DNA from: Pestalotiopsis fici W106-1
Taxonomy: Eukaryota; Ascomycota; Sordariomycetes; Amphisphaeriales; Sporocadaceae
Direction of reading: 5' to 3'
DNA length: 64,000 nucleotides
Assembly (NCBI RefSeq): GCF_000516985.1
Contig: NW_006917091.1
Span: forward strand, 2,459,399 to 2,523,398
In this document: one piece after another, positions 12,560 to 26,622 of the stretch
How positions within the stretch are numbered: position 1 is the first letter of the stretch
How the letters are laid out: each line of letters begins with the position of its first letter
The notes under the pieces: generated by a model
What the model saw: the letters and a program-made list of their open reading frames with translations, nothing else
Told to the model about the DNA's origin: nothing
Database searches by the model: none
Translations under genes and position numbers: made by a program

Positions 12560-15398
12560 ATGAGTGGCGTCCAAGTCGGGCTGGAGGTCGCCTTCTACCT
12601 CTACCCCTGCGGTCTTTTCGTGACTTTGGCTCTGTCGCAGCTCGCACGCCATCAGCGCTACAATGCCCGAAGCTCCCCGGACGTGGATGAGAAACGCGCC
12701 GAGCAGGTGAATCGAGTACACAACAGAATCATTCGCGTTGCGCAGGCATTACTGTTGCCGCTATTGGTATGTATAATATCCCTGTCTTAATGTTCCCTCA
12801 ATACAAGGCTTCCAAAAATTAACATTGCCGCAACAGCTAGTCAGCGTAGTGCTTGTCACTGCCCAGGCAATTGCCGAGGAGCAGGCTTACCCACCAGTCA
12901 ACTTTCCGTACACTGCCTACATTGCTTCCTATCTTGGTGTACTGCTCTACTTTCTTGGTGGCCTGTTGCCAGATCCAGATGGCCCTTGGACGCCAACCGT
13001 TGCTCATGCCATCGCTTGGGCGGCTGGCATTATCCTCGAGGCCGTCATTGCTGCTGTTCTGTTCTCACAGCAAGAACGGATTCATGTCAGCTCGAGGCTT
13101 CTGGATAACCTCTTTTCATTGAGTCTTGCGCGACTTGTGCTGCTGCTGTTCATGGTTGCTGTATTGGCTCGACGCCAATGGGCATTGAAGAAACCGAAGC
13201 ATGCCGGCTCGTCATCTGAGCACGAATCGCTTCTCGAGAATGGAGAGCCTGCCAATGGCTACGGCAGCACACCTGCAAACGGAGCCAAAGCCCCGCCAAA
13301 GAAACCTGATGCACAGAAGAGTGGATGGCTCGATTACATCTCCGGCTTCCGTGTTCTGTTCCCCTACCTCTGGTAAGCCAGCGTTCCCGGATATGCTCGG
13401 AATAGTCTCATGTTAATCATCTTTAAAAGGCCCAAGGACTCGCGTCTGCACCAAGCCGTTGTGGTTCTATGTATCATCTTGCTGATCGCTCAGCGCGTTA
13501 TAAACCTCTTGGTCCCCCGTCAGATGGGAGTCCTCGTCTCAGAGCTTGGATATGGTCGCATGCCTTACAAGGACATTGCACTGTACGTGATTTTCCGCGG
13601 TTTGCAGGGTGGTCAAGGTGCCATTGGTGCTGCACGTGCTGTCTTATGGATACCAGTTTCTCAGAATCTATACCGTCGACTTGCCTGTGCCGCCTTTGAG
13701 CATGTTCTTGGATTGTCCATGGACTTTCATCTGAGCAAGAAAATTGGTGAGGTGACCAGCGCGCTCAGCCGTGGCAGTGCGATGAATACCTTTTTGGAGA
13801 GCTTCCTTTTCCAAGTCTTTCCAATGATCTTCGATATTCTCATTGCGGCCGTGTACTTTTTCTTCAAGTACAATGCATTCTACACTCTGATCGTTCTCAC
13901 CATCATGTGGTCATATGTCTTTTTGACTATTTACATGGCCAAATTCCGCGCCAGGCAGAGGAGAGACATGACTACCAAGAGTCGAGAAATGGATGCTGCA
14001 AGGTATGGCCAAATACTTTTGATAAATCAACCACCAATCACCGCTAATGCTTCACAGAACTGATGCCATCATGGCTTATGAAACGGTACAGCACAATTGC
14101 GCCGTCAAGTCAGAAACGGGGCGTTTCAAGGAACAAGTAACGATATACCAAAGGGCTGAGCGAATTGTGTACTACTCGCTCAATGCCCTGAACCTGACTC
14201 AGAGCTCTATTTTCACGCTTGGCACGGCCCTCATTGTTGTTCTTTCGGCCTACAAGATTTCTACTGGACAGGAGACTGTGCCGGGCTTCGTTGAGCTGAT
14301 GGCATACTTTGCACAATTGCAGGCTCCACTGAACTTTTTCGGCACTTACTATACCATGTTGCAGAATACGCTAATAGAGTCTGAGCGGATGCTCGATCTG
14401 GTATGTTTGCTATCGCACCTTGGAAAACAATTTTCGACTGACATTCTGCAGTTCAAGGAGACGTCTGGCATCGTCGAAAAGCCAGATGCGGTAGCTCTCA
14501 AAGACCCGAAAGGCGAAGTCAAGTTTAATGATGTTCGCTTCTCTTACCAGGGCAAGGAGCCAGCCATTGATGGGGTCAGTTTTACCGTGCAGCCCGGCAC
14601 CAAGACCGCCATTGTGGGCGAGTCTGGTTCTGGCAAGTCGACGTGCTTGAAACTTCTGTTCCGATTCTATGATGTCGCTGGTGGATCGGTTACAGTTGAT
14701 GGCCATGACATTCGGGATCTCAAGCTTGATAGCTTCCGAAAGTACATCGGCGTCGTGCCTCAGGATACGGTGCTATTCAACGCTAGCATCATGTTCAACC
14801 TGCTCTACGCCAATCCATCAGCATCTGAGGAGCAAGTCTTCAATGCTGCACGAGCAGCCAATATCCACGATCGTATTCTGGCATTCCCCGATGGATACGA
14901 AACCAAAGTGGGTGAAAGAGGCTTGAAGCTCTCTGGTGGTGAACGTCAAAGAGTAAGTGGAGCGCCGTGATGGCGCTGACCCGGATTCTGGTTTCATGAC
15001 TGACACCTCATCAGATTGCCATCGCCAGGGCCATTCTGAAGGATGCCCCGATTCTTCTGTTGGATGAGGCCACTGCGTCCCTCGATACTCATACAGAACG
15101 CCAGATCCAGGATGCTTTGGAGAGAGTGACGTCCGGCCGAACCACCATCACAATAGCGTAAGCCTTCCCATATTGAAATACAAGAAGAACTGCTCACTGA
15201 TATTTTGGCATCAGGCATCGCCTCTCGACCATCACCAACTCGGATCAGATCGTAGTGCTCTCTAAAGGCAAAGTCGTGGAGCGGGGTACCCACTCGGAGC
15301 TCTTGAAGAAGCAGGGTGCTTACTTTGCCATGTGGGAAAAACAAACGACTGCGGAACAGAAAGCCAAGAAGGAGGCTGAAGCTGAAGAAAAGGAGTGA
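12560..15398 (+). CDS. half-size ABC transporter, heavy-metal-tolerance (HMT1/ABCB6) type
   Basis: ATP-driven exporter of the ATM/HMT subfamily; relatives move glutathione or phytochelatin conjugates and metals across vacuolar or mitochondrial membranes. Seven exons: 12560-12766, 12837-13372, 13430-14002, 14058-14400, 14452-14952, 15015-15157 and 15215-15398, giving 828 aa. An N-terminal extension with about five membrane segments precedes the six-helix ABC membrane domain (about residues 250-550). The nucleotide-binding domain shows Walker A GESGSGKS (609-616), signature LSGGERQR (713-720, with an intron directly after it), Walker B ILLLDE (733-738) and the H-loop AHRLST. It is a half transporter and should dimerise. 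An in-frame ATG at 12530 is a possible alternative start. The last codons overlap a good GTGAGT donor, so a slightly longer C terminus is possible. The substrate is not determinable. Confidence 0.9.
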
Positions 15399-18107
15399 GT
15401 ACCAGACTTATGTCAGATGAGAGCGGATGGAGGTTCTGGCCATGAAAGTTCGGTGGTTTTTCTGTGATGTTGCAGTAGTCGCCATACCTGTGCGATCCAT
15501 TGCTCATGCTAGAGCTCACCAACCTTATAGAGTGAATGGGATTTTATAGCGTACTGTCACATCTGTGAGCAAATAAGCAGGACATTTAAACACGTCGATC
15601 GCTGCCAAGTCTAGCACGAATCGCGATCCTCTCAAACGGCATCTTATCCGGATCGGCTCGAGGCTACAGTGACGCAAATCCATGAAGATATATCCATTCA
15701 ATTGCACACGTGGGTATGGAATTTCTGACATGCCTCATCAGCCTGGGAAGTTTACGCACTCTGTAGCGTAATGAAGGACCCGACCTTCAGTTGACACGTC
15801 TAGTTTCATTCCAAACCTTGACGCCTCATGCAGGGCGCGGAATCAAAAGCGGGTTTGCGGAACTTCCTTTTTGCTCCAAGATGCCATCCCGTTATTCATC
15901 TGGTCTATGCTTCTAAGACACGTCGTGGTGTAAGACCATCAGGTTTTTTTCTCTCTTTGGTCAGCGCGCTATACTTCTCTTTCCATCCTTCTTCCTGTAT
16001 TTCTTTATTTCTTTTTTCGTTTCCCATGTTCCACAAATGTGTCCGAGTGTTGAGATTGGACCAAAGGTTCCAAATTCATCGCTGTAAATGGCTGGGGAAC
16101 AGAACATAGAGTCAGGAATTCTATATGGTTATTGTGGGCTGATGTCTGATTCGATTTGGGATACACAAGCGACGACATCTGATTCGCACAAAATCCCACA
16201 AGGCAGTCAAGTCTTGCGGTCCTCGATTTGCGCATATCTTGATCGCCACACAGTCGAGAAGCACGGCTCCCATTGACATTTTCAGCCACAGCACGGCAAG
16301 ACTCGTATCCTTCCGTCTCATCGTGAGCGCTGCATTTTGACTTGTGCTCCTTGCTTAACAAATTAATGCAAGGTACCATGCACGGGACACGCGACCTTGG
16401 TCAGGGATGAGGTCCATCATGAGCATTTCCTCTTGCTCCATCAATTGATTGAGCATTCTGGCATCCTTTGGCAGAGACTTGCCCGTAGAAAGGACACTTC
16501 ATGCACTTCTTGGTAGTATTTTACGATACATAAATAAGTTAGCAGAACGACTAAATGAGTCCAGTATGAAGGAAATGCGTCACAGAAAGAAAAGAAAGCA
16601 TGTTCAACCTTTGGAAGGAATGTGGAACGTACGAACCTCACGTGATCAAACCCAAGCCCCAGTGACTGTCTACTTTTTTTTTCTTCTTTTTTTTTTAACT
16701 AAACAAATGCTTGTACTTTGGAGCCATTGATTCATTCAACTAATAGTTTCCTAAAGAATATTATGTTCTCACCTGACTCGATGCCACTTCCACAGGTTTG
16801 CAGATCGAGGCACTAATGGTTTTTCTTTTCTGCAACTTAAGTGATTTGCATCGGTACCAAACATAACCAAAATAATTCAGAGTTCTGGCAAGGCTGATCC
16901 CAGCATGGCTAAACAATCAAGGTTGGGCCCTATGGGATTGTTTTTGGATAACGTTTTCGCATAGTGAATCTAGCTCATTTGATTCTTGAAGGGAATGCGA
17001 CGATAATGGTCAAGACTGAGGTCTGGACTTGGGATCCTGTCCACTTGCCCTGTCCACTTGCGGGCCTCACCGCGACTCGGCTCGATGGGTCAACAAGCTC
17101 CCCCAAGAAGCCTATTTCGTTCAAGCCTCGGGCGACAGTGGCGGAGGCGGGACTCAGTCAGTGAACCTTTCCCAGTGAGCCGAGCCGTGGTGGTTTCCTG
17201 GTTCATCACCAAAACCACGTGCTCTGCTGCAAAGTCCCTCAATATTTTGACATCAGCTGAAACTCAAAATTGACAACTTGTGGGGTGCTTTGGCTACCAA
17301 CTTAGTAATACTATAGGGTAAATTTGCTTTTATAGAGACAGGCTATTGCTGCCGCCTCCAATGGCCAATGGGATGACTGCACTTTTGAGTTCACTCTCCT
17401 AGCTAATTGAAACCTGCGGCTCGGGTCAGCTCGTAGAATTTGCTTCTGTCGCTCATTTTGATCACAACGGTTTGTGTGTCTTTGAAAAAGAATAGAGAGT
17501 CATACTACAGACTAGGCTTGTTTTGATCATGATCTTCGCAAGACCCTTTCAACTCCACGCTCTTCGGATCTGCACTGGCCAGGCGAAAAGATGAATCGGA
17601 CTACTCATAGAATGACAACAATAAATCAAGTGATAATGAAACAAACATGTGCATGAATGAGATATTCCATGATACCAAGAACATCGGCATCAATGCTTCT
17701 GAGCTGACCCGGAATGGCAATTCCAACCACGATGCACGGAGATCTTCCGTTGTGATTCCCAGCACGAGAAGCTTTGGGGAGGCGCCCCTCGAGCCCCTTC
17801 AGCAGCGGCAGACTCTATAATGTCTCAGGTGGAATCGCGTGCGTCCACGCTTGGAGCGAGCGCAGCATGATCACGGAGACGGTTCACTGAGCTGTATGGT
17901 CCATGGAACGCCTCGAAAGATGCCGCCGCCACTCAGTTTTCACGGCCTTGAGGGCACCGCGAATATATAAACAGCGCGCCGCCTTCTGGGTTCATGGTGG
18001 AATCTACAGGCCTCAGAGCTTAGTATTGCTTCAAGAGAGGTTGTGCATCATCCTCGTTCCACTCGTTTCTTCAATTCCATCTGAGAAGTAATAGCTGAGC
18101 TCCCGAG
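15399..18107. other. 2.7-kb gene-poor interval
   Basis: No gene is supported. The small ORFs in all frames look random. There are T-rich tracts near 15945-16020 and 16673-16696. The right end contains the promoter of the chitin-binding repeat protein, including a TATA box. Confidence 0.5.
17963..17970 (+). promoter_or_regulatory. TATA box of the chitin-binding repeat protein
   Basis: TATATAA lies about 140 bases upstream of the ATG at 18108, a normal distance for a fungal gene with a short leader. It is preceded by GC-rich sequence, so it stands out from its surroundings. Confidence 0.55.
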
Positions 18108-21100
18108 ATGCTCAACTCCGTTCTGCCGCTGCTGCTCTCCGGAGCAGCGCTCACCAGCGCCACCCTCTGTCCCGTCAGCGTACTGGATAACTTTGACGAC
18201 CTCACCACTGGAGGACCTCGTGCTGCGGGAACACCTATTGGTACTTACAATGGAGTAAAGTTCCAGGATTTCTGTGAGAGCCTATAATGTCCGCCAGTAT
18301 AGGTACAAGATACTAACATCAGGAATATAGACGTCGAAGATCCCCATGACAAGACTGGCAAGCTGCCTTACGGCATCAACCCGGCCTCGGGTAACCAATC
18401 TGCGCTCTACTATGGCGACCAATCCACACCAATTGTCAAGGTCAACTACATTGGTTCAAAGTACGACTCGTTTGACTTGACATCCTTCAAGTTTGGCTGT
18501 GCATTTGGATTCCAGACGATTCCCTTTGGTGTCTCGCGCTGCATCGTAGCCGTTCTCGGCTATAGGAATGGCAACCGAGTGGCCGCTCAGCAGTTCAGCT
18601 ACCTCCCAAACATGCGCTCGACTACGGGAAACATGATCGTTGCTACACTGACTGACGATTTCAAGAATTTGGACAAGATCCGATTCGGCACTGGCTACTC
18701 ACCAACTCTATCCTCCGGTGGAGACCCAGCTGCGGCCGGCTTTGTTGGTGCTACCTGGTTCGATGACATTCAGTTCACCCTCTACCAGAACGTCAATGGG
18801 GCTTGTCCAGGATCGAGCTCGTCGTCGGTAGTTCTGCCATCAACTTCTCTTTCTTCCTCCTCGACGTTGTTGGGAACATCATTGCCGATTTCAGTACCAA
18901 CGACCTCAGTATCGTCTCCCATCTCCACGGATATCTCGATCCCGATTTCTGTATCTCCATCAGTCTCGCTGAGCCCCAGCGTGACTGTTTCAACCGACCT
19001 GCTGCCCACGTCGACGGAAATCCCTACAGTTCTGCCCACGACAATCTCAGGAGTTTCCACTGACCTGCCCACATCAGTCGAGGTATCCACTGATCTGCCC
19101 GTCACGACAACAATTTCTACAGAAGTGCCAATCACCACGTCGATTGAGTTGCCTACAACACTTGACACTTCTTCAGATATTGCCACGTCTCTCGAGGTGA
19201 CAACAGACCTGCCCACGTCTACTGAGATTACAACAGACTTGCCCGTGTCGACTGATGTTACGACCGAGGTCCCAACCTCCATTGAAGTGCCTACCTCTAT
19301 TCCCACAACTCTTGAGGTGTCGTCGGACATCACCACTGCAGTAGAGGTTTCAACTGACCTGCCTACGACAATTCTTTCTACGGATGAGTCCACGACAGTT
19401 GAGATCACAACTGAAATTCCCACATCGATCGATGTTACGTCCGTGTTGCCGACCACCGTCGATGTCACGACTGATCTGCCCACGATCACTGATATCACGA
19501 CTGATCTACCAACGGTCACCGATATCACCTCTGATATCTCCTTGACAATCGAGACCTCGACAGATCTCCCTACAACTATCGAGACTTCCATTGAATTGCC
19601 AACTTTGACATTGCCAACTTTGACGTTGCCCACTTTAACGCTGCCAACTTTGACGGATATCTCTACAGATTTGCCCACGACGATTGAGACTTCTATTGAA
19701 GTGCCAACCTCTACTGAAATCTCCACTGACCTGCCTATCGAGACGACAGAGCTGCCAACTTCCGAGATTACCGATCTGCCGACTGAGACGACTGAGTTGC
19801 CCACGTCCACTGATCTGTCTACCGATCTTCCTATTGAAACTTTGACGGATCTCACGAGTTCGATTGATATTACTTCATTGTTGTCATCGTTGACCTCGGA
19901 CATTGATATCTCCACGCTCCTGCCAACGACTATTGAAGTCTCCACGGACGTGATTACCTCAATCGAGGTTCCCACGGATGTCCCCACGACCATTCTTTCC
20001 ACGGATCTGAGCACCACGGTTGAGATTACCACCGACATCCCGACCATCACTGAGATTCCAACGGAAGTCCCGACATCTACAGAGATCTCGACCGACCTGC
20101 CTGTTATCACTGACTTGCCCACTGAGACTAGCGTTGAGCTCCCTACTGAAACTCTGCCAACTTCCATTGAGACTTCGGAGCTTCCCACCGACACCTCTAC
20201 AGATCTGACCACAGAATTGCCTACGGACACTGTCATCACGCTGCCTACTGAGACTCTGCCCACATCGCTGGATACTACCGAGCTTCCCACGGACACGACG
20301 GACCTGCCGACGGATACGATCACCCTCCCGACGTCTCTGGAGACCTCTACTGAGCTCCCGATCGAGACAACAGAACTGCCAACGGACACTGTCATCACGC
20401 TGCCTACAGAGACTCTACCGACGGAAACTCTACCAACGTCATTCGAGACTACCGACCTTCCCACAAGCACCGAGGACATCACCTCGCTGCCGACAGACTT
20501 GACAACCATTAGCCTGCCGACTTCGCTCCCGGTCCCTACCATCGATACATCTGATATCATTACTGATATACCAACGACTATCGATAGCAGCACCATCAGC
20601 CTGGAGCCCACGTTCGATACAACAAGCGACCTGGTCCCTACTGACACGGATAGCATCATCTCGACGGAGATTACCATTATTGCCACACCTACTGGCGAGC
20701 CTACCATTACAGTCTCGACGGAGATTCCGATCAGCACCGACGTTACCACGGACCTCAGCCACCAGACTAGTGATCTTCCCACCGACATCCCGACTACCGA
20801 GCTTCCCACATCGATTGAGACTTCTATCGAGCTCCCGACTTCAGTCGAGACCTCTATTGAGATTTCAACGACTGAGCTCCCGACTTCAATTGAAACTTCT
20901 ATCGAGATCTCAACCACTGACCTGCCGACTTCGATTGAGACTGAGCTCCCAACCTCAATTGAGACTTCAATCGAGGTCCCAACTTCAATTGAGACTTCTA
21001 TTGAGATCTCAACTACTGACCTACCGACTTCGATTGAGACTGAGCTGCCAACTTCAATCGAGACCTCTATCGAAGTCCCCACTTCAATTGAGACTTCAAT

Positions 21101-21788
21101 CGAGCTGCCCACTTCGATCGAGACTTCAATTGAGATCTCCACCACTGAGCTTCCCACCTCGATTGAAACCTCTATTGAGATTTCGACTACTGAGCTTCCG
21201 ACATCGATTGAGACTTCAATTGAGACTTCGATTGAGATCCCAACATCGATCGAGACTTCCATTGAGCTCCCCACATCGATTGAGACTTCAATCGAGATTT
21301 CGACTACTGAGCTCCCTACAAGCGACATCACAACAGAGCTGCCACCACTGACAACACCAACTGAGCTCCCGACAAGCCTCGAAACGAGCTTCACTATCAC
21401 ATCCATCTCGATACCGACCACGATCTCGACGTTGATTCCCGTCACAACGTCGGTCATCGTGAACCCACCATTTGACTTTAACATCACCGTCCCAGCAGTA
21501 CGTTCCAAATTGACCTCTCACCCCATTATGCAAGTATGACCCTTGTGATACTGACAGGTGATTTACTAGGACGGCGTTCCTCCTCTGTCCACCGACGGCC
21601 GCTGCGGTGTCGAATACCACGGCACCGACTTCGAGACACGCTGCCCGACGGGCCAGTGCTGCAGCGCCTGGGGATGGTGCGGCACCGGTGGTCTGTACTG
21701 CGCAACCTGCCAGTCCGCCTTTGGCGCCTGCTTCCGATTTGGCAACTTCCGATTCAGAATTCCCATCAACGCAACCACGCCCCAGTAG
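18108..21788 (+). CDS. secreted Thr/Glu-rich repeat protein with C-terminal hevein-type chitin-binding domain
   Basis: Predicted extracellular or wall-associated protein. Exons 18108-18273, 18331-21497 and 21570-21788 give 1183 aa. It opens with a signal peptide ([18 protein letters not shown]). Residues about 25-225 form a compact domain (VLDNFDDL..., ending in [10 protein letters not shown]) that resembles N-terminal domains of other fungal secreted proteins; I cannot name it. Residues about 235-1090 are a long run of degenerate 7-12 residue repeats built on [18 protein letters not shown], with almost no aromatic or basic residues and probably O-glycosylated. Exon 3 encodes a CBM18/hevein domain (CG...C...CCSAWGWCG...YC..CQS). 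No GPI signal or C-terminal membrane anchor is visible. The repeat makes the opposite strand open too; that reading is an artefact. Chitin binding is inferred from the domain. Confidence 0.88.
18800..21400 (+). repeat. coding repeat array (TS-IE-LPTS type)
   Basis: About 2.6 kb of internally repetitive coding DNA. The tightest part is 20790-21310, where units like ACTTCGATTGAG and CTCCCGACTTC recur with near-identical spacing. Earlier units are more diverged. Copy number probably varies between strains and could be misassembled. Confidence 0.85.
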
Positions 21789-22364
21789 AGAACTTGTCTC
21801 TCTCAACGCGATGCCTGGCGCTGGGCGGCGGGATTTTGAGTGGCTGGACAAGGTTAAACGGACTTCTTTTCGACTTGAGGGGCTCGACGGGAGTATCTTG
21901 ATGTGAATTTGAAAGAGATAAAAAAACGGCCTACGAGCCAAGGGTATTTATGTGGCGGAAAGACCATCCTTTGAAGGACTTGTGATCTCTCTTGCTTTTT
22001 TCTTTCCTCCCCCCCTTTTGGACTAATTTCTCTTTCGCTGATAATTTCAAGCGTCGCCAGCTCGCGACATATTGAACTACTTTTTTTTCCCCACCTTTGA
22101 TGAAGCAGGAGCAGAGGTAGCTCAGTTTATTTCATGACAAACAATACATGTGCATTCATTTGGAGTTTAACCTGGTTTGTCCAGCGTTGCAGCTCTTTAT
22201 CATGACCAATATTGGTTTTTTGGGGGGGATTCTCTAAATATCAGACCCCTGATTAATCGATAATGAATGGCATGTTTCCTGTCTATGGTTTATCGCTTTC
22301 CATGTTTGACTTGATTGACTCCAAATTTAAATGCAACCGCGGGGGTTTTATGACTCCCTCCCAC
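21789..22364. other. convergent 3' regions
   Basis: Between the 3' ends of the chitin-binding repeat protein and the enoyl-CoA isomerase. It contains C-, T- and G-runs (near 22009, 22081 and 22219) and no supported gene. Confidence 0.5.
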
Positions 22365-23174
22365 TTACAACTTGGACTCGGCCCCCCTCTTCTTGAGCCC
22401 AGCTTTCCGCTTCTTCTCCCTATCCATGGCATCGCTAAACTTGACCACGTCCTTGCCCGTCGCCGTGAGCAGCGCCACCTGCTCGCGGTACATTTCCTCC
22501 TTGAGCAGGCCATAGACGCCCGTCTTGCCCTTTGTCGTCAGCTTGCCGTCGCGCACCAGGGCCAGGGCGCCCTCGAGGCCGTCGGCGCGGTCAATGATGC
22601 CGGCGGCCAGCGCGGCCTGGGCGTCCCAGCGGCGGGCCTCGAGGACCGTGGTCCGGTAGACGTCGGCCCGCAGCTTGGTCCGAAAGATGCCACTCATGGG
22701 CGGCAGCAGCGGGGCGCCAAACTCGAGCTCGTTGATGCACATGTAGCCCCGGTCGCCGGCAAAGACGCGGTAGTCGTGGTGCATGGCCAGCATGAAGCCG
22801 CCGGCAAAGGCGTGGCCATTGACCAGGGCAACGGTGGGCATAGGGAACGTCAGGAAGCGGTGAAAGAGCGGGTAGAGGGCGTCCTCGGTGAAGCCCGGCG
22901 TGCGAATGGCCAGGTCCAGGTCCAGGCCGTTGGAGTAAAACTTTTGAATGGCCGACGTGGTGATGACCACGCCCGTGGTCGCGGGCTTGCGCAGCTCAAT
23001 CAGGTCGAGCGCCTTGATCATGGCCGCGCAAAAGGCTGGCGTCAGGCGGTTATCCGGGGCCGAGGAAAATGTCAAGAGGTAGACCTCTGGCGCGGGCTCG
23101 GTACAGACAATCTCGCCGCCGACATGGTCCTTGAGCGGCGGGATAGAGACTGTGAACAGGCTTTTGGCTGCCAT
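22365..23174 (-). CDS. peroxisomal enoyl-CoA isomerase/hydratase family protein
   Basis: Crotonase-fold enzyme, most like the delta3,delta2-enoyl-CoA isomerases that prepare unsaturated fatty acyl-CoAs for beta-oxidation. It is a single exon of 269 aa. The C terminus is SKL, a canonical type-1 peroxisomal targeting signal. Oxyanion-hole segments are visible as FYSNGLDLDL and NGHAFAGGFML. A later NELEFGAPLLPPM segment corresponds to the active-site Glu region of plant and fungal isomerases. The start at 23174 (MAAKSLF) is preferred over an upstream in-frame ATG at 23309, which would add 45 residues without family character. GC content is high, unlike the flanking DNA. Isomerase and hydratase activity cannot be separated by eye. 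Confidence 0.88.
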   Translation of the reverse strand: MAAKSLFTVSIPPLKDHVGGEIVCTEPAPEVYLLTFSSAPDNRLTPAFCAAMIKALDLIELRKPATTGVVITTSAIQKFYSNGLDLDLAIRTPGFTEDALYPLFHRFLTFPMPTVALVNGHAFAGGFMLAMHHDYRVFAGDRGYMCINELEFGAPLLPPMSGIFRTKLRADVYRTTVLEARRWDAQAALAAGIIDRADGLEGALALVRDGKLTTKGKTGVYGLLKEEMYREQVALLTATGKDVVKFSDAMDREKKRKAGLKKRGAESKL

Positions 23175-23946
23175 GTTTGAGAGACGATGAAGGGGACTAC
23201 TCGAGACTGCGCCAAAGGGGATGACGGATATGCTGGAATTTGAAAGCACCAAGAATGGATAAATACACTTGGAGAGTCCCGTGGAGAGTATGTAGGTTTC
23301 TTCCCACACTTCAATGTCAGATACAAGGCTGAAAGCTCCAAGCAGCGATTGGATATCAATTGTCAGATGTCTACATTATCCAGGGAGTAGATTTGTGAAC
23401 AATAAATGACTTGTCAGTCGCCCGGATAATGTTGCCTCGGTTCGATGTTTAGCGCGGCTCTGACCTCGCTGACGCATCTGATACCAGATAGGCACATGGA
23501 TGTTTACTAGGTAGTAGGTAAGTATGGTGCCAGACTAAATTGACCATAGTGGGTCGGGTTCCTCCACGGGAATATACATAAGATGTCATCTAGCCATCAA
23601 AGCGCCCAGAGTATCAAGTCGCAGCTGATGACATTATCCGTCTGCCTCGAAAGGATTGGACATTGTCCGCGTCTTCACTTTGGCCGACCATTTGGGAGCG
23701 AGAAGCAGAGTTGTGTTGCATTTCACCCCCCTCATAATGCGCCGCATTGGCTGCTTACAGTGTAATCGCATGTGATTATCCTTGAGCAATCACCTGGACA
23801 CTGATGGTACGGCAAAGCCATTCATGATGCAACAGTGTTGAAACGGGTGAGAAAAGTTGGTATACTAAAAATGATCGATTTATCTAACTAATCAGGGCTT
23901 CTTTTTGGTGTTTATTCTCATCATTCATAAAATTAGCATTCTTTGC
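23175..23946. other. intergenic between isomerase and phosphoglucomutase
   Basis: Holds the isomerase promoter and the phosphoglucomutase 3' end (both genes are on the minus strand). A TAGGTAGTAGGTA-type motif occurs near 23511. No gene is supported. Confidence 0.5.
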
Positions 23947-25903
<1,957 letters not shown>

Positions 25904-26622
25904 GATGTCTTTAGTAATGGGCAGTGCTGTGTAATGAAGAAAAAGAAGAAGGAAAGAAAGGAGGAGATTTTTGCAAAAGAGTCAAGTCAATTGAGCGGTT
26001 AAAGCACCAGCTTTTGGAACAGCTAGGTACAAGGTAGGTCAATGTAGTAGTGGTGTGTACAGTATTTGGCTGTCTAACAACGGTGAGCTGGGAAACATCA
26101 TAGCTCCCAACCTAAGGACAATAGTTGAGATGAGGTGGTGGGGGTTCGGCTGGTCTGAAGTGGGGGTGAGCTGGGCCGATCTGGGCGCTCTTTTTGGTGA
26201 GCTGCCTTGCAAGTGGCGTGCCGTAGCGGCGAAAGATTCCGCGAATTCTCGGTTCTTGTTCGTGCACGGCGACTTCAATGGAACAACCTTGACAGATCAG
26301 GGGCAATAAAAGGGGAAGTGATAGTGTAGACGAGAAATGACGGATTGGGCAGTCCGGACGGTCCCTGAAACATGCACAATTGCGACAGTCTCAAGGTCAA
26401 AAGAATGGCGAGCAAAATTTCAACATGATGTCACGATGTTCCTCCAGATTCGATGGTATTGATTGACTAAAAGTTTGGCAGTCGTGGAAGACATGCGAAA
26501 CAAGACGTCGAGTATCGTAGCTCCCAGATAATGAAGTCTCTTGACTGTTCCAAATCCCCCAAAACCATGACAAACAAAGATTTGACGCCTCCAATGCACC
26601 AAATCACAAGTGATGCAAGAGT
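25904..26622. promoter_or_regulatory. phosphoglucomutase promoter region
   Basis: Upstream of the phosphoglucomutase start and downstream of REX2. At about 25936-25969 the coding strand is an almost pure pyrimidine tract next to the likely transcription start, a feature of strongly expressed fungal genes. No gene is supported. Confidence 0.5.

Noticed and set aside
18782..21508. 908-codon minus-strand ORF with Val/Ser/Glu repeats
   Set aside because: It is antisense to the plus-strand gene, which has a signal peptide, introns with consensus sites and a hevein domain. The open antisense frame follows from the repeat codons.
22263..23180. 305-codon plus-strand ORF
   Set aside because: It is a shadow of the GC-rich enoyl-CoA isomerase/hydratase gene on the other strand and has no domain.
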